Below are positions 51,180 through 59,584 of a stretch of 64,000 nt of DNA, piece after piece. The notes beneath the pieces are model-generated. The model was not told the origin of the DNA. It searched no databases and worked only from the letters and a program-made list of their open reading frames with translations. Source of the stretch: Streptomyces sparsogenes (lineage in GTDB: Bacteria; Actinomycetota; Actinomycetes; Streptomycetales; Streptomycetaceae); the NCBI RefSeq assembly GCF_001704635.1, contig NZ_MAXF01000157.1:1-64000 (forward strand), read 5' to 3'. Within the stretch, counting starts at the first letter, position 1, and every line of letters starts with the position of its first letter. The translations under genes and the position numbers were made by a program.

Positions 51180-51326
51180 ACGGTGCAGGAGCCAGGCCGC
51201 GACCAGCGTTTCGGCCTGGCCCGCATCGACTACGACACCCTGAACCGCACCCCCAAGAACAGCTACCACTGGTACCGGGGCCTGATCACCGCGCACCGCG
51301 CGCGGACGGAGGAACGTGCCCGATGA
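51180..51326 (+). pseudogene. Relic: C-terminal end of a GH1 beta-glucosidase
   Basis: The frame reads QRFGLARIDYDTLNRTPKNS, then YHWYRGLITAHRAR, the conserved C-terminus of GH1 (KRFGL..VDY, RTPK.S..WY). Its TGA at 51324-51326 overlaps the GH31 ATG (ATGA), so GH1 and GH31 were coupled. Only about 48 codons remain, joined directly to the GH3 stop by a deletion. The remaining start for GH31 still works through its own ATG. Confidence 0.85.
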
Positions 51327-53605
51327 AGTTCACGGACGGCTACTGGCTGATGCGCCCGGGCTGCACCGCCCGCTATGCCACCGAGGTCGCCGACATCCAC
51401 GCCGATGACCACCGGATGACGCTGTACGCACCCGTGAAACACGTGAGCCGGCGCGGGCAGACCCTCAACAGCCCGCTCCTGACAGTGGAGTGCTGGTCTC
51501 CGGCCGAGGGAGTCATCGGCGTGCGGACCACCCACCACGCCGGATCGGTGCGCCGTGGGCCGGAGTTCGCGTTGCCCGGAGCCGGTGGCGATGCGGGCAA
51601 GGTACGCCGGGACGGAGCGGTGCTGGAGCTGTCCTCCGGCGAACTGACGCTGCGGGTGGACACCGAACAGCCGTGGCTGCTGGAGTTCACCGCCGGCGGA
51701 CGCGTGCTGACCTCCGCCGGCGAGCGCGGCACCGGTTTCGTCACCGACGCCGAGGGCCGCCACTACATGCTCGGCCAGCTCTCGTTGGACGTCGGAGAGC
51801 TGGTCTACGGCCTGGGCGAGCGTTTCACCCCGTTCGTCAAGAACGGGCAGACCGTGGACATCTGGCAGGCCGACGGCGGCACCAGCAGCGAGCAGGCGTA
51901 CAAGAACGTCCCGTTCCACCTGACCAACCGTGGATACGGCGTCTTCGTGAACCATCCCGGCAAGGTCAGCTACGAGGTCGGCTCCGAGTCGGTCGGCCAG
52001 GTCCAGTTCAGCGTCGAGGACCAGTCGCTGGAGTACTTCGTCGTCCACGGCCCGACCCCGAAGCAGATCCTGGCGCGCTACACCGCGCTCACCGGCCGCC
52101 CGGCCCTGCCGCCCGCCTGGGCCCTGGGCCTGTGGCTGACCACGTCCTTCACCACCGACTACGACGAGGCCACGGTGGGCCGCTTCATCGACGGCATGGC
52201 CGAGCGCGGCATCCCGCTGAGCGTCTTCCACTTCGACTGCTTCTGGATGCGCGCCTACCAGTGGTGCGACTTCACATGGGACGCGGAGACCTTCCCCGAC
52301 CCGGCCGGCATGCTGAGCAGGCTCAAGCAGCAGGGGCTGCGGATCTCCGCCTGGATCAACCCGTACATCGCACAGAAGTCGGCGGTATTCGAGGAGGGCA
52401 TGCGCGAGGGCTACCTGGTGCGGCGCCCGGACGGCAGCGTGTGGCAGTGGGACCTGTGGCAGCCCGGCATGGCCCTGGTGGACTTCACCAACCCGGCCGC
52501 GCGCGACTGGTACACCGGCAAACTGAAGACGCTGCTCGACCAGGGCGTGGACTGCTTCAAGACCGACTTCGGCGAGCGCGTCCCCACCGACGTCGTCTGG
52601 CACGACGGCTCCGACCCCGAGCGGATGCACAACTACTACACCCACCTCTTCAACCAGGCCGTCTTCGAACTCCTGCGCGCCGAGCGGGGCGAGGGCGAGG
52701 CGCTGCTGTTCGCCCGGTCCGCCACCGCCGGCGGCCAGCAGTACCCGGTCCACTGGGGCGGCGACTGCGAGTCCCACTTCAAGGCCATGGCCGAGTCGCT
52801 GCGCGGCGGACTCTCCCTCGGCCTGTCCGGATTCGGTTTCTGGAGCCATGACATCGGGGGCTTCGAGGGCACCCCGACCCCGGCCACCTTCAAGCGGTGG
52901 GCGCAGTTCGGGCTGCTCTCCTCGCACAGCCGCCTGCACGGCAGCAAGTCGTACCGCGTGCCGTGGGACTACGGCGAGGAGGCCGTCGACGTCACCCGCG
53001 AGTTCACCCTGCTCAAGCACCGCCTCGCCCCGTACCTCCAACGCGCCGCGCAGCAGGCGCACACCACCGGTGTCCCGGTGATGCGCGCCATGGTGCTGGA
53101 ATTCCCCGACGACCCGGCGGCCGCCACGCTCGACCGGCAGTACATGCTCGGCGACGACCTGCTCGTCGCGCCGGTCTTCACCGACGACGGCACGGTCGAG
53201 TACTACGTGCCGGAAGGCACCTGGACCAATGTGCTGACGGGTGCTCAGGTAACCGGTCCGCGCTGGGTCCGCGAGCAGCACGGCTTCCACACCCTGCCCC
53301 TGCTGGCCCGCCCGGACTCGGTCATCCCGCTGGCCGCCGACGACCAGCATCCGGTCTCCGCCTGGGCCGACGGCGTCGAACTGCGGGTGCACGCCTTCGC
53401 CGAGGGCGCCGAGCACACCGTGGTGATCCCCAGCACCGACGGCCCCGGTGAGACGGCCCGCTTCCACCTGCGCCGCCGGGGCGGCCGACTGCACGTGACC
53501 ACCGACAGCCCGCACCCGTGGCAGCTGCGGATCGGCGGCCCGAACGCGACCGTGCGCCCCTACCCCGCCGGCACCTCGGAGGCCGACCTGCCGTACCCGG
53601 CCTGA
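51323..53605 (+). CDS. GH31 alpha-xylosidase (YicI-like)
   Basis: 760 residues from the ATG at 51323. The N-terminal beta-sandwich contains YGLGERFTPFVKNGQ. The barrel carries nucleophile Asp415 in FKTDFGERVPTDVV and acid/base Asp481 in WGGDCESHF, the signature of alpha-xylosidases of the E. coli YicI group. No signal peptide. It removes the alpha-1,6-xylose branch from the non-reducing end of xyloglucan oligosaccharides, the defining step of intracellular xyloglucan breakdown. A GGAGGAACGTGCCCG leader inside the GH1 relic serves as its ribosome site. It is the last gene of the GH3 unit. Confidence 0.94.
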   Translation: MKFTDGYWLMRPGCTARYATEVADIHADDHRMTLYAPVKHVSRRGQTLNSPLLTVECWSPAEGVIGVRTTHHAGSVRRGPEFALPGAGGDAGKVRRDGAVLELSSGELTLRVDTEQPWLLEFTAGGRVLTSAGERGTGFVTDAEGRHYMLGQLSLDVGELVYGLGERFTPFVKNGQTVDIWQADGGTSSEQAYKNVPFHLTNRGYGVFVNHPGKVSYEVGSESVGQVQFSVEDQSLEYFVVHGPTPKQILARYTALTGRPALPPAWALGLWLTTSFTTDYDEATVGRFIDGMAERGIPLSVFHFDCFWMRAYQWCDFTWDAETFPDPAGMLSRLKQQGLRISAWINPYIAQKSAVFEEGMREGYLVRRPDGSVWQWDLWQPGMALVDFTNPAARDWYTGKLKTLLDQGVDCFKTDFGERVPTDVVWHDGSDPERMHNYYTHLFNQAVFELLRAERGEGEALLFARSATAGGQQYPVHWGGDCESHFKAMAESLRGGLSLGLSGFGFWSHDIGGFEGTPTPATFKRWAQFGLLSSHSRLHGSKSYRVPWDYGEEAVDVTREFTLLKHRLAPYLQRAAQQAHTTGVPVMRAMVLEFPDDPAAATLDRQYMLGDDLLVAPVFTDDGTVEYYVPEGTWTNVLTGAQVTGPRWVREQHGFHTLPLLARPDSVIPLAADDQHPVSAWADGVELRVHAFAEGAEHTVVIPSTDGPGETARFHLRRRGGRLHVTTDSPHPWQLRIGGPNATVRPYPAGTSEADLPYPA

Positions 53606-53788
53606 ACCCGACGGCCAGGGCGGGGCCCGCGCGGCTCGGACTGTTCTGCTGGCCGAGGCCGAGGTGCCCGGCCTGGCCGTCCCCACGGCCAAGACCGGGG
53701 ACCCGGACGGCGATCCCGTCGAGGGCGCCGGCCAGTTCGGGTACCACCGGGCCCACGGGGTGGCCCGCGGGGCGGCTGCCGGACGCGG

Positions 53789-54811
53789 TCACCCGTCGGC
53801 ACTCAGGTCGAAGACGATCCGGGCCTTGATCTCGCCGCGCAGCACGGCGTCGATGGATTCGTTCACGGAGGCGAGCGGCCGGGTCTCGTGGATGACCTGT
53901 GTGCGCCCGGCCGCGTGCAGCCGGAAGACCTCGGCGAGGTCCTGCCGTGTGCCGACGATGGAGCCGATGATCGCCGTGCCGTTCAGCACGGTGTCGAAGA
54001 TCGGCACCTGGATCGTGCCGTGCGCGGGCAGCGCCACCATGACGAGCTTCCCACCGCGCCGCAGACCGGAGTTGACGGCCTCGAACGCGGCCCGATTCAC
54101 GGCCAGTGCGATCGCCGCGTGGGCGCCGCCGTGTTTCTTCAGCTCCGCCCCGACATCCTGCTCGCGGGCGTCGATGACGAGGTCCGCGCCCAGCTCCCGG
54201 GCAAGTTCCAGCTTGTCGTCGGTGACGTCGATCGCGGCGACCGTGGCACCGGCGATCTTCGCGTACTGCACGGCCAGGTGCCCGAGCCCGCCGACACCGG
54301 AGACGGCCACGAGCTGGGTGGGCCGCACATCGGCGACCTTGAGCGCCTTGTAGGTGGTGACGCCGGCGCAGGTGAGCGGGGCGGCGTCGAAGGGGGTGAG
54401 GTTCTCGGGCACCGGCTGGGCGAAGTCGGCCCAGGCCAGCATCTTCTCGGCGTACCCGCCGTCGCAGCCGTACCCGGTGTTGATCTGCTGCTCGCACAGT
54501 GTCTCCCAGCCGGACAGGCAGTGCTCGCACCGTCCGCAGGCCCTGCCGAGCCAGGGGACCGCCACCCGCTGCCCGATGTGGAGGTGGGTGACTCCGTCAC
54601 CGAGCGCCTCGACGAGGCCCACACCCTCGTGGCCGGGGACGAACGGCGGGTCGGGCTTGACGGGCCAGTCGCCGTGGGCGGCGTGGATGTCGGTGTGGCA
54701 CAGCCCGGAGGCTTCGACGCGGATGCGGACCTGGCCGGGGCCGGGCTCGGGGTCGGGCCGCTCCTCGATGACCAGAGGCTCGCCGAAGGCCCGTACGACA
54801 GCTGCTTTCAT
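53789..54811 (-). CDS. adhP: Zinc-dependent alcohol dehydrogenase, AdhP type
   Basis: 340 residues, the standard length. The catalytic zinc ligands are seen in GLCHTDIHAAHGDW and PGHEGVG, and the four structural-zinc cysteines in CGRCEHCLSGWETLC. The NAD-binding turn is GVGGLG. It oxidises or reduces small alcohols and aldehydes with NAD(H). It begins a non-carbohydrate section with a USP, a PNPOx-like protein and a DevS-like kinase relic, resembling the stress/hypoxia clusters known in streptomycetes. AGGAGAAACCC precedes the ATG. Confidence 0.92.
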   Translation of the reverse strand: MKAAVVRAFGEPLVIEERPDPEPGPGQVRIRVEASGLCHTDIHAAHGDWPVKPDPPFVPGHEGVGLVEALGDGVTHLHIGQRVAVPWLGRACGRCEHCLSGWETLCEQQINTGYGCDGGYAEKMLAWADFAQPVPENLTPFDAAPLTCAGVTTYKALKVADVRPTQLVAVSGVGGLGHLAVQYAKIAGATVAAIDVTDDKLELARELGADLVIDAREQDVGAELKKHGGAHAAIALAVNRAAFEAVNSGLRRGGKLVMVALPAHGTIQVPIFDTVLNGTAIIGSIVGTRQDLAEVFRLHAAGRTQVIHETRPLASVNESIDAVLRGEIKARIVFDLSADG

Positions 54812-54834
54812 GGGTTTCTCCTGGGAGTGCCGGC

Positions 54835-55733
54835 TCAGTCGTGCGCGACGACGGCGACCGGGGCGGTGGCGTGGTGCAGGACGGCGTGGGTGACGCCCCC
54901 GATGTGGGCACCGACGGACGAGCGGCGGATGCGCCGGCCGAGGACGACCAGGGAGGCTTCACGGGAGGCGTCGATCAGGGCGAGCGACGGGCTGCAGCAA
55001 CGGGACTCCGCGACGACCACGACATCGGGGTACTTCTGCCGCCAGGGCTGCAGCGTCTCCGCCAAGGCGGCGGCGTCGGCCTGGGCCACCGTCTCGGTGA
55101 CCGCCGGATCGGGGGCCATGGCGTAGGCGTAGTAGTACGGCGGGTTCCAGCCGTGCAGTACCCGCAGTGTCACGGCGCGGCGGGCGGCGGCCTCGAAGGC
55201 GAACTCGATGAGGGCCGGGTCCGGGGTGGCGGTGTCCAGTCCGAGCAGGACGGGCCGCAGCTGTGCGGCACCGGCGGCGGTCGCCGCCGGTTCCCGCTCC
55301 TGCGGGGCCCGTTCACCGGCGCGGACCAGGATGACGGGCCGCTCGCTGTGCGCCACCACCGCGAGGCCCACGGAGCCGACCAGGAAGCCGCCGATCCCGC
55401 TCAGACCCCGGGAGCCGAGGACGAGGAGGTGGGCGTCCTCCGCGGCGCCGATCAGGGCCTCGGCGGGCCGTCCGGTGAGCTGTTCGGTGGTCACCTCGAC
55501 GCCGGGGTGGCGCAGACGCAGGGCATCGGCGGCCTCACGGAGAATCTGCTCGCTCCAGTGCTGGTTCTTCTCGGCTCCCGGGAACGGGGCCTCGGCCATG
55601 GGGGCCGGCACCGGCCCCAGACCTGGACGAGCTTCACCGGCAGTCCGCGCAGCTCGGCCTCCTGGGCCGCCCATTCGGCGGCGGCGTGGCTCTCGGGCGA
55701 GCCGTCGAGTCCCACGGTGATGGTGCGGGGCAT
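54835..55733 (-). pseudogene. Universal stress protein, two UspA domains, one frameshift
   Basis: From the ATG at 55733 (GGAGG eight bases upstream) the frame reads MPRTITVGLDGSPESHAAAE through LPVKLVQVW, a UspA start. It breaks at about 55615-55616, where one base seems missing after TGG. The next frame continues PVPAPMAEAPFPGAEKNQHW and two ATP-binding motifs (VLGSRGLSGIGGFLVGSVG and VLGRRIRRSSVGAHIGG) to a stop at 54835. Total about 299 codons, normal for a tandem Usp. A single-base error in the sequence would explain it equally well. Confidence 0.8.
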
Positions 55734-55847
55734 GTTCTCCACCTCCTGAATCGGGCGCGACGGCCCGATTCCAGCGTCGTGTTCGGGGTTCGGTTCGGGT
55801 AAGGCCGCGGCGCCTCAGGCGGGAGGGCGCGGCGCGGGGGGTCGCGG

Positions 55848-56177
55848 TCAGCGCAGCCAGGTGTGGTCGCGTTCCCGTTCCGCCGGGTCGGTGACGACCG
55901 CGGCGCGGCCGGTCAGGACGACGCTCCAGCCGGACCGCGCCGCCGCGTCGACGGCGTCCGCCTCGAACGCGACGACCGCGCCGTCGACCGCGCGGCTCAG
56001 CTCGGACGCCGCCGATGTGCGCAGCGACACCGCTCCGTCCGTGGACAGGCCGAAGTTGACCGGCACCACCGCCGGCAGGGCCTGCCGCGTGTGGACGACT
56101 CGTCCCACGGGTGCTGTCGCCAGCAGGCGCAGGCACTCGCCACGATCGAGTTCACGGAAGCCGTCGTTCGCGTACAC
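55848..56177 (-). CDS. Short pyridoxamine-5'-phosphate-oxidase-family FMN-binding protein
   Basis: 109 residues from a GTG with GGGAGGG seven bases upstream. It has the split-barrel pattern ECLRLLATAPVGRVVHTRQA, PAVVPVNFGL, VAFEADAVDAAARSGWSVVL typical of actinomycete PNPOx-like flavin proteins near USP genes. It ends at ERERDHTWLR, about 25-30 residues before relatives usually do, so the C-terminal strand is missing or the gene has been shortened. The role is unknown, probably redox or F420/FMN related. Confidence 0.78.
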   Translation of the reverse strand: MYANDGFRELDRGECLRLLATAPVGRVVHTRQALPAVVPVNFGLSTDGAVSLRTSAASELSRAVDGAVVAFEADAVDAAARSGWSVVLTGRAAVVTDPAERERDHTWLR

Positions 56178-56351
56178 GGGTCAGCCCTCCCCCGGCCGGT
56201 ACAAGGAGTCCTGTCCATGCTGAGCCCCGGTCGCGGCCACCCATGAGGGCCACCGGTCCCGCCCCGGCCGGAGAGCGACCCAGGAAAACGCGCCGGTGCG
56301 GGGGCCCAACGGCCCTTCCGTCCGGCCCGCCCGCTCGGCTTTCCTCTGACC

Positions 56352-56744
56352 ATGGCCCCCGAAACCAACATCGGCTCCGAAGGCCGCCACACGGAACGCA
56401 CCGTCGGCGGAACCACCGTCGTGGAGCTGTACGGCGAGATCGACATACTGGCCGCACACTCTCTGACGGTTCGTCTGGACGGCCTGACGGCTTCCCTCCA
56501 CCCGGACGTGGTGGTGGACCTGCGCGCCGTGTCCTTCATCGACCCCGCGGGACTGACCCCGCTGTGCCGGGCCCGGAACCGGATCAGGCGACGGCACGGT
56601 CGGCTGCGCCTCGTCGCCGACAGCGATCGAGTGCTGCGCGTGATGGGCGGGGCAGGGCTGAGCGACGTGTTCGATGTCCACGACCGCCTGCCCGGAGCCC
56701 TTGCTGTCGCAGCCACGGAAGGCCCTCTGCCCGCGGCGAGCTGA
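56352..56744 (+). CDS. STAS-domain anti-sigma-factor antagonist-like protein
   Basis: 130 residues with a SpoIIAA-like STAS fold: TTVVELYGEIDILAA, VVVDLRAVSFIDPAGLTPL, RRHGRLRLVADSDRVLRVMG. In classical antagonists the loop is D-S-S/T-G with a serine phosphorylated by the anti-sigma kinase; here it reads D-P-A-G with no acceptor. It may therefore be permanently active or bind another partner. No anti-sigma kinase gene is adjacent. Confidence 0.85.
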   Translation: MAPETNIGSEGRHTERTVGGTTVVELYGEIDILAAHSLTVRLDGLTASLHPDVVVDLRAVSFIDPAGLTPLCRARNRIRRRHGRLRLVADSDRVLRVMGGAGLSDVFDVHDRLPGALAVAATEGPLPAAS

Positions 56745-56824
56745 CCGGGTCACGGACGAGCACGGACGTCGGCCGGGCGCCGCGTGGGCCTCGTCGAGTG
56801 GATCAGCCGCCCTCCTCGGCGGCC

Positions 56825-57001
56825 TCACCGTCGGTGGGCAGTGTCCTGCGCGTGCCGGGCGGTGTTGGACAGCGCCTCCCGCAGGACGGCGAGGAGGTGG
56901 CCGGCGTGGGCGGCGGGCACGTCGGTGTCCAGCAGGCCGGTCATGCGCAGGGCCGGGGAGAAGCCGAGGACTTCGCCGCGGACGCGGCCGAGTACGGCCC
57001 T
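56825..57001 (-). pseudogene. Relic of a DevS/DosS-like sensor histidine kinase
   Basis: A minus-strand frame reads VRGEVLGFSPALRMTGLLD, then VPAAHAGHLLAVLREALSN and TARHAQDTA before a stop. This matches the dimerisation end and N-box start (REALSN..RHA) of DevS-type kinases. About 58 codons remain; the sensor and ATPase parts are absent on both sides. Together with adhP, USP and PNPOx it suggests a once larger redox-stress cluster. Confidence 0.7.
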
Positions 57002-57029
57002 ACAAGGTCAGCACGTCCCGACCCTCCCG

Positions 57030-57881
57030 TCAGAGCGTTGTCGCCCGCTCCCCCGCGGCCGCCCACTCCTGGTGCGCGGCGTGGACGCGGTGCCACAGCG
57101 CCGCCCGTGCGGGGGCGTCGACGTCGGTCAGATTCAGGTGGAACACGTCGGCCAGTACGTCGTACCAGTCGTCGGCCGAGTCGATGGTCCGCTCGTACGT
57201 GCCTTCGGCGTCGATCCGGCGCAGCACACAGCCGCGCAGCATGTCCACGCCCTCGGCGTCGCGGAGCTGGGCTTGGAGGACCCGGACGAATCCGGACTCG
57301 GGGGAAGTGGACAGCCGGTGGTGCTCCGCGGCGAAGGAGGACAGCTCCACGGGCTCCGGCGCGAAGACCATCGCCGTGAAGGCGCCGCGGGGGTCATGGG
57401 TGAACCGCCAGCCGCCGGGCACCACTGCCGACGGGGCCATCGCGTAGGTGAACGGGCCCTGGGTGTAGGTGCCTTCGCGCAGCGGCAGTGGCTCGTACAT
57501 GCCGCCGGCTAGCCCGGTGTCGACCAGCCATCGCTCGCCGTCGAGCCCCACGGTGAGCGCGAGGTGGTCACCGCCCGGGCCCTCGGGGTCCTCGACCTCG
57601 TCCTGCACCCCGGCCCTGTGCAGGGTCACGTCGTAGCCGAGGGCCGTCAGCAGCGCGGCGAAGGCCCCATTGAGGTGGAAGCAGTAACCGCCGCGCCCGC
57701 GCAGGATCCGGGCCACGGATTCCGCGGCGTCAATGCTCGTCGGCCGTCCCAGTTGGTTGTCGAGGGTCTCGTAGGCGACGCGTTCCACCTGCGCCCGGTG
57801 CAGTGCCCACAGCGCTTCGGCGGTCGGGGCCGCCGGCCGGGCCACCCCCAGCACAGCCAGGTACCCATCGATGTCGATCAT
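57030..57881 (-). CDS. nat: Arylamine N-acetyltransferase
   Basis: 283 residues from the ATG at 57881, the usual NAT length. Catalytic Cys67 lies in RGGYCFHLNGAF, with the His in GGDHLALTV and Asp in LVDTGLAGG completing the triad. It moves an acetyl group from acetyl-CoA to arylamines, hydrazines or related small molecules. A GTG 12 bases upstream is an alternative start; the region between contains tandem GC-rich repeats with several GGGGGAG-like ribosome sites. Confidence 0.92.
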   Translation of the reverse strand: MIDIDGYLAVLGVARPAAPTAEALWALHRAQVERVAYETLDNQLGRPTSIDAAESVARILRGRGGYCFHLNGAFAALLTALGYDVTLHRAGVQDEVEDPEGPGGDHLALTVGLDGERWLVDTGLAGGMYEPLPLREGTYTQGPFTYAMAPSAVVPGGWRFTHDPRGAFTAMVFAPEPVELSSFAAEHHRLSTSPESGFVRVLQAQLRDAEGVDMLRGCVLRRIDAEGTYERTIDSADDWYDVLADVFHLNLTDVDAPARAALWHRVHAAHQEWAAAGERATTL

Positions 57882-57933
57882 GCTCCCCCTCACCGCTCCC
57901 CCTCACCGCTCCCCCTCACCGCTCCCCCTCACC
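57882..57933. repeat. Four perfect 13-bp tandem repeats at the nat start
   Basis: GCTCCCCCTCACC is repeated four times without gaps, directly before the nat ATG, followed by the palindrome GTTCGAAC (57934-57941). On the nat strand each unit supplies a GTGAGGGGGAGC, i.e. a ribosome-site-like G-run and a GTG, so copy-number change could alter translation. Confidence 0.9.
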
Positions 57934-58046
57934 GTTCGAACGGGGGATCAGCCTAGTCGCCCGTACGGCCCGTCCCCCGCCCGGCCCCGGGGCTTCGGAG
58001 GCGTTCCGGGGCCACGCCCTGCGGGGCCGACGTACAGGACCGCCCC

Positions 58047-59216
58047 TCAGCGACAGCGTGCCCGGCCCACCGCCGCGGCCGTCGTCAGGGGCACGGTCAG
58101 GAGCGCCGCCAGCCAGAACAGCGGCCGGTAGTCGTGCGCCTGAGCGGTGGAGGCCGCCAGGCCGCCGGCCACGGCGCTGCCCACGTACAGGGCAACGCCG
58201 AACATGGCCACGCCCGTGGCGCGGGCCGTCGGGGACAGCGCCGTCGCCCACGACTGGATCGTGGAGTGCATGAAGGACCAGCCGCCCCCGAGGAGCAGGG
58301 CGACGACGACGAGCGCCCCGGTGGACTGGCCGCACCCGGCGAGCAGGTACGCCACGGCCGTCTGCACCCCGCCGACCACGATCAGGCCTACCGGAGACCA
58401 CCGCCCGACGAGCCGCTTGACCACCTGCGCCGCCGCCATGGACCCGACCCCGTACAGGGCCGCGACGGCGCCGGCCACGGTGGTGGGAACGCCACGCGCC
58501 TCCAGAGCCGGTGCCAGGTAGGTCAGGAAGCCGAGGAGCACCGCCCCCTCCAGCATCGCCACCGCCATCACGTACCACTGCCACGGCGAGGACAGGACCA
58601 CGCGGAAGGGCGCCAGCAGTGACGCGGAGGGGGCCCGTTCTGGCTCGGGCAGGCGGCGGAGGGCCACCGCCAGGTAGCCGGCGAGGATACCGGGCAGCGC
58701 GAAGACCAGCCGCCACGTCAGATAGTGCGCCAACACCCCGGCGACGACCGTGGCCACGGCGGTGCCCAGCGCGAACGCGGTCATCAGCTCGCTGAGGGCG
58801 CGCTGCCGTGTCGCGGCGGGCACCGTGTCCCCCACGTACGTCAAGGAGGCGGCGATGGAGGCGGCGAAGAACGCGCCGGCCAGGGCGCGGGCCCCGATCA
58901 GCACGGGAGCGTTGGGAGCGAGGGCCGAGGCCAGGGCGGCCAGTGCCGCGCCGGTGAGCGACACCCGCATCACACACACCCGGCCCCATCGGTCGCTGGC
59001 CACCCCCCACACCGGCTGCATCAGCCCGTAGGTGAGGTAGTAGCCGCTGGCGGCCAGCACCACGGTGGGGAGCGGGACCCCGAGGCGGCGGCCGATGAGA
59101 ACCAGCATGGGCGCGATGCAGAAGCGGTCGAAGTTGCTGACGAATCCAGCGGTGCGCAACAGCCGCAGGGAGGCCGCGGGCGAGGTCGCCACCGGTGTCG
59201 ACGCGGTGGTGGTCAT
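58047..59216 (-). CDS. MFS transporter, drug-efflux type
   Basis: 389 residues with about twelve hydrophobic segments. An MFS loop 2-3 motif is present (GVASDRWGRVCVMR), and helix 4-5 reads ALAGAFFAASIAASLTYVGD. This matches DHA1-like exporters of small molecules. No neighbouring gene identifies the substrate; the nearest genes are nat and an XRE regulator. Confidence 0.85.
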   Translation of the reverse strand: MTTTASTPVATSPAASLRLLRTAGFVSNFDRFCIAPMLVLIGRRLGVPLPTVVLAASGYYLTYGLMQPVWGVASDRWGRVCVMRVSLTGAALAALASALAPNAPVLIGARALAGAFFAASIAASLTYVGDTVPAATRQRALSELMTAFALGTAVATVVAGVLAHYLTWRLVFALPGILAGYLAVALRRLPEPERAPSASLLAPFRVVLSSPWQWYVMAVAMLEGAVLLGFLTYLAPALEARGVPTTVAGAVAALYGVGSMAAAQVVKRLVGRWSPVGLIVVGGVQTAVAYLLAGCGQSTGALVVVALLLGGGWSFMHSTIQSWATALSPTARATGVAMFGVALYVGSAVAGGLAASTAQAHDYRPLFWLAALLTVPLTTAAAVGRARCR

Positions 59217-59584
59217 GGGGCGGAAGCTCCCTTCCGAGAGGGTTCGACGAGAACGGATGAGCAGGTGAACCGGTGAGCGGGTGAGCGGGTGAGCGGGTGG
59301 CAGAGACGGACCGGCCCTGGTCGGATGCGGTCCGCCACCAGTTCAGCACCGGGCCCCTCGGGGCGGTGACCGCTGGCTATTACCATCAGTCACAGCCTGC
59401 CGGTTCGGCATCGGGCCTGGTGACGGCAGCATCACAAGAGGGCGCCCGCGGCCGGGCGGACGCCCGCCGTCCGGAGGAGGGGCACCATGACGCGCGGCAG
59501 GCTGTCACCCCTGGACACCTCCGCACGGCCCCCCGCGGACCACGGATCCTCGCCGGACACGGCCGGGCGCCGGCGCGGTGGTCG
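59217..59584. other. Intergenic region with short tandem repeat and likely promoters
   Basis: 368 bp between divergent MFS and XRE genes. GGTGAGCG is repeated three times in tandem at 59272-59295. The only AT-richer stretch is about 59375-59395 (GGCTATTACCATCAGTCAC), a likely promoter area. No protein-coding segment is convincing. Confidence 0.6.

Noticed and set aside
53606..53788. Coding-like plus-strand stretch between GH31 and adhP
   Set aside because: The frame has GC3 bias (LAEAEVPGLAVPTAKTGDPD) but no start, family or conserved motif; it could be a small relic, yet nothing can be supported.
57882..57933. Possible CRISPR-like repeat array
   Set aside because: The 13-bp units are directly adjacent without spacers and no cas genes are present; it is a simple tandem repeat. 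No CRISPR array was seen elsewhere in the window.
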